64,000 nt of DNA from Streptomyces sp. NBC_01788 (GTDB lineage: Bacteria; Actinomycetota; Actinomycetes; Streptomycetales; Streptomycetaceae): contig NZ_CP109090.1 of the NCBI RefSeq assembly GCF_035917575.1, positions 806,001 to 870,000 of the forward strand, read 5' to 3'. The notes below the pieces were generated by a model. It searched no databases, was not told the origin of the DNA, and was given only the letters and a program-made list of their open reading frames with translations. Made by a program: the position numbers and the translations under genes. This document shows, one piece after another, positions 59,148 to 64,000 of the stretch. Numbering within the stretch: position 1 is the first letter of the stretch; each line of letters starts with the position of its first letter.

Positions 59148-61463
59148 ATGCGCACTCTGCTCGTCGACAACGACGATTCCTTCACCCACAACCTGTTCCA
59201 CCTCCTCGCAGAGGTGAACGACAGGGAGCCCCAGATCGTTCGATTCGACGATCCCTCCTGGCGCCCCGGACTGCTGAGGGGCTTCGACAACGTGGTGCTC
59301 TGCCCCGGCCCGGGCACCCCGCACGACCGCCTGGGCAACGCCGTCAGTGCCGAGATCTGCCGTCAGGACCGGCTGCCCGTCCTCGGCGTGGGTCTCGGCC
59401 ACCAGACGATCGCGCTGCTGCACGGCGGCGCGGTGAGCCGGGCCCCCTGGCCGCACCACGGACGCATCTCACCCGTGCGGCACACCGGTGCCGGGCTCCT
59501 GCGGCATCTGCCCAACCCCCTGGAGGTCGTCCGCTACCACTCGTTCGCGGTCACCGGCCTCTCCCCCGCCCTGGAGCCCACCGCCTGGGCGACGGACGAC
59601 GGTGTGGTCATGGCGCTGCGCCACCGGAGCCTGCCGCTGTTCGGAGTGCAGTTCCACCCGGAATCCGCCGGAACGGACACGGGTCGTCAACTGCTGGCCG
59701 CCTTCGGTGAACTGACCGAGCGGCACCACGCATCACGCCGCGGGCCCACCCTGTTCGCCTCCGGACCGTCCCTGCTCACCGCCGGGCCACGCAAGGCCGC
59801 GGCGGTCAACACCGGGGCGGGTGAGAGATCGGCGGCCGCCGCAGGTACGAGAAGGGCACCGGCGGTCACCGCAGGTGCCGGAAGGACGCCGGTACGGCTC
59901 CCGGGCGCCGGCCGGTCGCGGCCGCCGGGCCGCCGGCTGCGGGTGCTGGCAGAACGGCTGGAGACGCGCTGGGAGGCGGAGACGGTCTTCGACCACCTGT
60001 TCCGCTCCGGTGACCATCCCTTCTGGCTGGACAGCAGCAAAACGGACGGCGGACCTGGCCGGGTCTCCGTCCTCGGCAACGCGGACGGGCCGCTCGCCCG
60101 GGTGGCCACCGCGAACGTGGTCAGGGGCACCGTCACCGTGCGGGCGCAGGGTACGGCGCCGGAGGTGGTCCGCAGTCCGTTCCTGCGCCTGCTCGACGAG
60201 GATCTGCGGTCCCTGACGGTGGAGGCCCCGAAGCTGCCGTTCGACTTCGCGCTCGGCTGGGTCGGCTGCCTGGGCTACGAGTTGAAGGCCGAGTGCGGCG
60301 GAACACGGGCACACCGGTCACCGGCAGCGGACGCCGTCATGGTCTTCGCCGACCGTGCCGTCGTCCTCGACCACGGCACGGACACCACGTATCTGCTCGC
60401 CCTGGCCGAGGAAGGGGACGAGGGCCCCGCCCGGTCCTGGCTGACCTTCGCCTCGGCCCGGCTTGCAGCGCTGCCGCCGACGCCCGTTCCGCCCGCCCCG
60501 GGCGCCCGCTTCCCGGCACCTTCCCGGCCGGTTCGGCCGCGTCTGCGGCTGCGTCACGAGCGCGAGAGGTACCTCAAGCTCGTCGCGGCCTGCCAGGAGG
60601 AACTGGCCTCGGGGCAGGCCCATGCGCTCTTTCTCGCCAACATGGTCGAGGCCAGGACGGACCTCGACCCATGGCAGGCGTACCGCGTCCTGAGGCGGCT
60701 CGCCCCGGCGCCGTTCGGAGCGTTCCTCGGGTTCGGCGCGCTGTCCGTGCTCAGCTCCGCCCCGGAGCGTTTCCTGCGCGTCGACCGACAGGGGTGGGCG
60801 GAGTCCACGGTCACCAACGGCTCCCGTCCCCGCGGGAGCACGCCGGAGGAGGACGCTCTGCTGATCGCGGACCTCGCCACCAGTGAGCCGGAACGGGCCG
60901 CGCATCTGACCCTCGTCGACCTGGCACGGCACGATCTGGGTTCCCGCGCCGAGGCGGGCGCCGTCACCGTCGATCCGCTGTTCGACGTGGTGACGTGCCC
61001 CGAGGGTCACCGTCTGGTGAGCACGGTCAGGGCGCGGCTGCGCCAGGACACCACGGCCGTGGCGGCGTTCCGTTCGGCGTTCCCGGGCGGTTCCGTGACC
61101 GGCGCCCCCAGGCCGGGGACGATGCGGGCCCTGGACCGGCTGGAGAGCGGGCCGCGCGGCATCCACACCGGGGCGATCGGCTACTTCTCCCTTTCGGGAG
61201 CGGCCGACTTCGGCCTCGCCACCCGCACCGCGGTGTTCAACGGCCACCGGCTGCGCTACGGCATCGGAGGCGCCGTCACCGCGCCGTGCGACCCGGACGC
61301 CGTGTTCGAGCAGACCGCGCGCGAGGCCGGGCCACTGCTGTCCCTCCTGGGCGCCCGGTTCCCCGGCCATGGCACACCGGAGCCCTCCGGCGTCGGCCCG
61401 CACGGCTCGCGCGGCGCCGCTTCCAGGGCTTTTCCGGGTGCCGCGACCGAATACGGGCGCTGA
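59148..61463 (+). CDS. PabAB-like (aminodeoxychorismate synthase) fusion with altered active sites
   Basis: This 771-residue protein fuses an N-terminal glutamine amidotransferase domain (residues 1-190) to a chorismate-binding domain (about 250-760), as in the candicidin PabAB. However, the amidotransferase nucleophile Cys is Gly82 (LGVGLGHQ; usually GVCLGHQ), although FHPES keeps the His-Glu pair. In the chorismate half, the PIKGT lysine is Asn557 (TVTNGSRPRG), the RND motif is RHD (His595) and the SGAPK-type motif is TGAPRPGTM. The Tyr of NYDSF is Asp. The frame is uninterrupted. ATG 59148 follows GCGAGGACCCGCG. It may use ammonia, do another reaction or be inactive. Confidence 0.8.
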   Translation: MRTLLVDNDDSFTHNLFHLLAEVNDREPQIVRFDDPSWRPGLLRGFDNVVLCPGPGTPHDRLGNAVSAEICRQDRLPVLGVGLGHQTIALLHGGAVSRAPWPHHGRISPVRHTGAGLLRHLPNPLEVVRYHSFAVTGLSPALEPTAWATDDGVVMALRHRSLPLFGVQFHPESAGTDTGRQLLAAFGELTERHHASRRGPTLFASGPSLLTAGPRKAAAVNTGAGERSAAAAGTRRAPAVTAGAGRTPVRLPGAGRSRPPGRRLRVLAERLETRWEAETVFDHLFRSGDHPFWLDSSKTDGGPGRVSVLGNADGPLARVATANVVRGTVTVRAQGTAPEVVRSPFLRLLDEDLRSLTVEAPKLPFDFALGWVGCLGYELKAECGGTRAHRSPAADAVMVFADRAVVLDHGTDTTYLLALAEEGDEGPARSWLTFASARLAALPPTPVPPAPGARFPAPSRPVRPRLRLRHERERYLKLVAACQEELASGQAHALFLANMVEARTDLDPWQAYRVLRRLAPAPFGAFLGFGALSVLSSAPERFLRVDRQGWAESTVTNGSRPRGSTPEEDALLIADLATSEPERAAHLTLVDLARHDLGSRAEAGAVTVDPLFDVVTCPEGHRLVSTVRARLRQDTTAVAAFRSAFPGGSVTGAPRPGTMRALDRLESGPRGIHTGAIGYFSLSGAADFGLATRTAVFNGHRLRYGIGGAVTAPCDPDAVFEQTAREAGPLLSLLGARFPGHGTPEPSGVGPHGSRGAASRAFPGAATEYGR

Positions 61464-61620
61464 ACACGGGCGCGACGGGCTCCGCCGGCAGCCCCGTCCG
61501 GCACCCGGCGGGAGGTCTAAGGATCTTCCGGCATCCGGCATGAGATCACAGTGCGGGGCGATGATCGCCCAGGGAGTCGCTCCCGACCCGCGGCCACCGA
61601 CGAAAGGCGCAAGGCACTTG
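61464..61620. other. Gap between pabAB-like and glycosyltransferase genes
   Basis: 157 bp with no gene. The two genes are same-strand, and no hairpin with a long stem was seen, so co-transcription remains possible. Confidence 0.4.
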
Positions 61621-62997
61621 ATGGAATCCGCCCGACGGCCGATCCTGTTCGTCAGTCTCCCCGAGTGCGGTCTGCTGAACCCGCTGCTGGTGCTGGCCGG
61701 TGAACTCTCCCGCCAGGGCGTGGAGGACCTGTGGTTCGCCACCGACGAGCCCCGCAGGGAGGACGTGTGCGGGACGGTGCGCCGCACGCCGGTCCGGTTC
61801 GCCTCCCTCGGCGAGGTGATTCCGGAGCTGTCGGCCGTGACCTGGCCCGACGACGTCTACCGTGAGGTCACGCAGCCCTCCCGTTTCCGGGCCCATCGCG
61901 CGGTCATCAGGCAGTCCTACAAGCCCGTCCTCCAGGCCGAGAAGTTCCGCCGGCTCCAGGAGATCGTCGACGAGGTCCGGCCGACGCTCATGGTCGTCGA
62001 CTGCATGAGCGGGTTCGCCGTGGACCTGGCGGTGTCCAGGGACATCCCGTTCGTGCTGAGTGTGCCGTTCCTGCCCAGCAACGTGCTGACCTCACACCAT
62101 CCCCTCACCAAGGGGCACACCCCGCGTGACTTCCCGGTCCCGCACTCGGGGCTGCCGCGCCGCATGAACCTGGCGCAGCGGGTGGCCAACCAGCTGTTCA
62201 AGCTCCGCACCCTGGCCATGTTCTTCAACCCGGCCATGGGAAGAGTGCTCCAGGAGGACGCCCGTATCCGCAAGAAGCTGGGGCTTCCGCCGCCGAACCC
62301 GATGACACGGATCGACAAGGCCGAGCTGGTGCTGTGCAACTCGGTCGCGGAGCTGGACTATCCGTTCGACATCCCGGAGAAGGTGCGCCTCGTCGGCGCG
62401 GTGCTGCCGCCCCTGCCGGAGACCACCGGAGACGATCCGGTACGCAAGTGGCTCGACGACCAGTCGTCCGTCGTCTACATGGGCTTCGGCACCATCACCC
62501 GGCTGACCCGGGAGCAGGTGGGCTCCCTCGTGGAGGTGGCTCGCCGGCTCGCGGACGAGCACCAGGTGCTGTGGAAGCTGCCCGCCGAACAGCAGCATCT
62601 GCTGCCGCCGGCCGGCGAACTGCCGCACAACCTGCGCATCGAGAGCTGGGTGCCCTCCCAGCTCGACGTCCTCGCGCACCCGGCCGTCAAGGCGTTCTTC
62701 ACCCACGGCGGCGGCAACGGCTTCCACGAGGGCCTCTACTTCGGCAAGCCGCTGGTCGTACGCCCCCTGTGGGTCAACTGCTACGACCAGGCGGTACGCG
62801 GCCTGGACTCCAGGGTCTCCCTGACCCTCGACCACCCGGAGACCATCGCCGTCGACGACGTCGTGGACAAACTCACCCGGGTCCTGACCGAGCCGTCCTT
62901 CCACGAGAACGCGGAACGGATCGGCGCGCTGCAACGTGCCGCGGGCGGCCGCACGGCCGCCGCCGACCTGATCCTCGGTCTGCCGGCCCTGGTCTGA
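61621..62997 (+). CDS. Polyene-type macrolide glycosyltransferase (mycosaminyltransferase-like)
   Basis: This 458-residue GT-B enzyme starts RPILFVSLPECGLLNPLLVL, the acceptor domain of NysDI/AmphDI/FscMI-type enzymes. The C-terminal half carries the NDP-sugar-binding signature FFTHGGGNGFHEGLYFGKPL and RPLWVNCYDQAVR. It should attach a deoxyaminosugar (mycosamine in polyenes) to a macrolide in the cytoplasm. ATG 61621 follows GCAAGGCACTTG. The protein looks intact and complete. The role is assigned by likeness to polyene glycosyltransferases as I recall them; no sugar biosynthesis genes are in view. Confidence 0.8.
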   Translation: MESARRPILFVSLPECGLLNPLLVLAGELSRQGVEDLWFATDEPRREDVCGTVRRTPVRFASLGEVIPELSAVTWPDDVYREVTQPSRFRAHRAVIRQSYKPVLQAEKFRRLQEIVDEVRPTLMVVDCMSGFAVDLAVSRDIPFVLSVPFLPSNVLTSHHPLTKGHTPRDFPVPHSGLPRRMNLAQRVANQLFKLRTLAMFFNPAMGRVLQEDARIRKKLGLPPPNPMTRIDKAELVLCNSVAELDYPFDIPEKVRLVGAVLPPLPETTGDDPVRKWLDDQSSVVYMGFGTITRLTREQVGSLVEVARRLADEHQVLWKLPAEQQHLLPPAGELPHNLRIESWVPSQLDVLAHPAVKAFFTHGGGNGFHEGLYFGKPLVVRPLWVNCYDQAVRGLDSRVSLTLDHPETIAVDDVVDKLTRVLTEPSFHENAERIGALQRAAGGRTAAADLILGLPALV

Positions 62998-63123
62998 TGG
63001 ACAGCGACTCCCGGCACCGGGCCCTCCCTCGACGGCCGGCACCGCACCGCCTGACGCGGACCGGCGGGGGCGCGGGCGATGCGCGCCCCCTTGCGGCGTT
63101 CCCCAGTGAGGGACCGGACGGTG

Positions 63124-63711
63124 TTACGAGCCCTCAGCGGTCCTCTGACTGATCCGGCGGGCTGCCTCGACGACTGCGGAGCGGTGCAGGGCCAGTCGCT
63201 CCGGCGACCAGGAGTGGCCGACCTGTCCGGGGTCGCCGTCCTCGGCGGCCCAGAACCACGCCTGGGCCATGGCGAGGACCATGGTCAGGAGATCGTCCGG
63301 CTGCATCCCCGGGGCGAGAACGCCGCGCTGCTGTGCGTCGGCCACGCCCGCGACCTTGCGCCGGAAGGCGTCCGGTTCGGGCCCGGTGACGGAGGGGCGT
63401 TCCAGCAGCTTCCACAGTCGCAGGCGCATCAGGTCCGGCCGGGCGACGAGGTGGTCGAAGATCGCGCCGGCGTATCCGGGCAGGTCCTCGACGTCGAACG
63501 GGACCGACTCGGCACCCTCTGTCATCGCCCGTTGCAGCACCGCGTCGAACAACTGCTCCTTGTTGCCGAAGTAGACGTAGATCAGGCGCTTGTTCGCACC
63601 TGCCGCCTCGGCGATCCGGTCCACTCGGGCGCCGGCGATGCCGTAGGCGGCGAATTCGGTGAACGCCGCGTCGAGCAGCCTGGCCTTGGTGGCGCTGGAG
63701 TTCCGAGGCAT
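63124..63711 (-). CDS. TetR-family transcriptional regulator
   Basis: This 195-residue repressor has a TetR HTH at the N-terminus (ATKARLLDAAFTEFAAYGIA, ARVDRIAEAAGANKRLIYVY, FGNKEQLFDAVL) and a ligand-binding C-terminal domain. It likely controls the gene at 63929, read in the opposite direction, and itself. The start is ATG 63711, with ATG 63723 a longer option; the ribosome site is weak (GGTGGCGACC). Two inverted repeats containing TATCCAGTTA lie in the shared region. Confidence 0.9.
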   Translation of the reverse strand: MPRNSSATKARLLDAAFTEFAAYGIAGARVDRIAEAAGANKRLIYVYFGNKEQLFDAVLQRAMTEGAESVPFDVEDLPGYAGAIFDHLVARPDLMRLRLWKLLERPSVTGPEPDAFRRKVAGVADAQQRGVLAPGMQPDDLLTMVLAMAQAWFWAAEDGDPGQVGHSWSPERLALHRSAVVEAARRISQRTAEGS

Positions 63712-63729
63712 GGTCGCCACCATAGCAAG

Positions 63730-63789
63730 TAACTATCCAGTTATTGACACCTGCGTGCGCCTACCCCTACGCTTATACCTATCCAGTTA
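63730..63789. promoter_or_regulatory. Twin TATCCAGTTA operators and divergent promoter
   Basis: TAACT-ATCC-AGTTA, a perfect inverted repeat, spans 63730-63743; a second CTATCCAGTTAG copy is at 63779-63790. The unit CTATCCAGTTA recurs with a 46-bp spacing. TTGACA (63744-63749) and TACGCT (63768-63773) fit a rightward -35/-10 pair with 18-bp spacing between the two sites, so the repressor would cover the promoter. Confidence 0.7.
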
Positions 63790-63882
63790 GATACCGATGC
63801 CGCGATCGAGGCGGTGGCGCCGCACGGCGTGGTCATCGACGACCGCTACGCACCCGAGTTCATGGGCGCGCTGGGCGGCTGA
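63781..63882 (+). other. Short frame of unclear origin
   Basis: A frame reading AAIEAVAPHGVVIDDRYAPE and ending with a TGA at 63880-63882 has high-GC third positions but no start codon, and it overlaps the TATCCAGTTA repeat. It may be the decayed 3' end of an older gene. It is not annotated as a CDS. Confidence 0.3.
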
Positions 63883-63928
63883 GCCCGCTGTAACGGACCT
63901 GAACCCTCCCCCCACCTGGAGTCTGCTC

Positions 63929-64000
63929 GTGAAAGTCGTCATCTTCGGCGCATCCGGCATGGTCGGACAGGGCGTACTGCGCGCCTGCCTCCTCGACCCC
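63929..64000 (+). CDS. NAD(P)-binding Rossmann-fold protein, cut by the window end
   Basis: The first 24 codons from GTG 63929 read VKVVIFGASGMVGQGVLRAC, a GxxGxxG motif typical of NAD(P)-dependent epimerase/dehydratase-type short-chain enzymes. CTGGAG lies 8 nt upstream. The rest lies beyond the window, so substrate and length are unknown. The divergent TetR gene probably regulates it. Confidence 0.75.
   Translation, partial: MKVVIFGASGMVGQGVLRACLLDP

Overview
The DNA is very GC-rich, with strong third-position GC bias, GTG/TTG starts, Shine-Dalgarno boxes of the GGAGG type, DUF397 and LAL-type regulators, and a class F sortase. Together these point to a Streptomyces chromosome, probably an arm or near-arm region because most genes are accessory. 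I see no rRNA, tRNA, CRISPR array, intact transposase or phage gene.

Layout. (1) 0-6 kb: a broken edge gene, a tandem universal stress protein (USP), DUF397 and GNAT proteins, an acyl-CoA ligase and a secreted beta-lactamase-fold hydrolase. (2) 6.3-16.1 kb: five co-directional genes that read as one NTPase-centred system: a degenerate vWA-like protein, a Double-GTPase-type P-loop protein, a GAP1-like protein, a secreted/membrane vWA protein with an intact MIDAS motif, and a cytosolic Ser/Thr kinase fused to a PQQ/WD-type beta-propeller. This is the least described module here. (3) 16.3-22 kb: a PYROXD2/phytoene-desaturase-like oxidoreductase, a Ser/Thr kinase with about eight tetratricopeptide repeats, a small secreted protein and a YihY/BrkB membrane protein. 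(4) 22.1-25.4 kb: a reactive-sulfur module: CstR-like regulator, rhodanese-DUF2892 protein, TauE/SafE exporter and a CstB-like persulfide dioxygenase-rhodanese fusion, plus three near-identical TACCCC(C/T)-type palindromes. (5) 25.5-41.6 kb: a stress/dormancy cluster resembling the mycobacterial DosR (DevR) regulon and its Streptomyces OsdR counterpart: five USP genes, CBS-BON protein, flavin/heme-type PNPOx protein, two Zn-alcohol dehydrogenases, STAS protein, Rv1733c remnant, phosphoribosyltransferase, PPK2, a DevS-like heme sensor kinase, phosphofructokinase and a SpoIIE-type phosphatase. A repeated GGGACC-N4-GGCCC motif sits in several of its intergenic regions. (6) 41.7-47.9 kb: M20 amidohydrolase, sortase F with a candidate partner, an ECF sigma factor with a membrane partner, DUF6584 and a GH64 beta-1,3-glucanase. 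(7) 48.1-63 kb: regulators and enzymes typical of aromatic polyene macrolide clusters (PimM-type PAS-LuxR, three LAL regulators, MarR, PabAB-like ADC synthase, mycosaminyltransferase-like enzyme), but no polyketide synthase in view and a PabAB that has lost key catalytic residues. (8) 63.1-64 kb: a TetR regulator and a truncated Rossmann-fold gene.

How they work together: the 6-16 kb genes probably form a switch in which the GTPase, GAP1 and vWA proteins are controlled by the beta-propeller kinase. The sulfur genes form a sensor-detoxifier circuit. The 25-41 kb genes fit a hypoxia/NO/starvation programme run by a DevS-like kinase whose response regulator is not in the window. The right end looks like either the edge of a polyene cluster or a relic of one.
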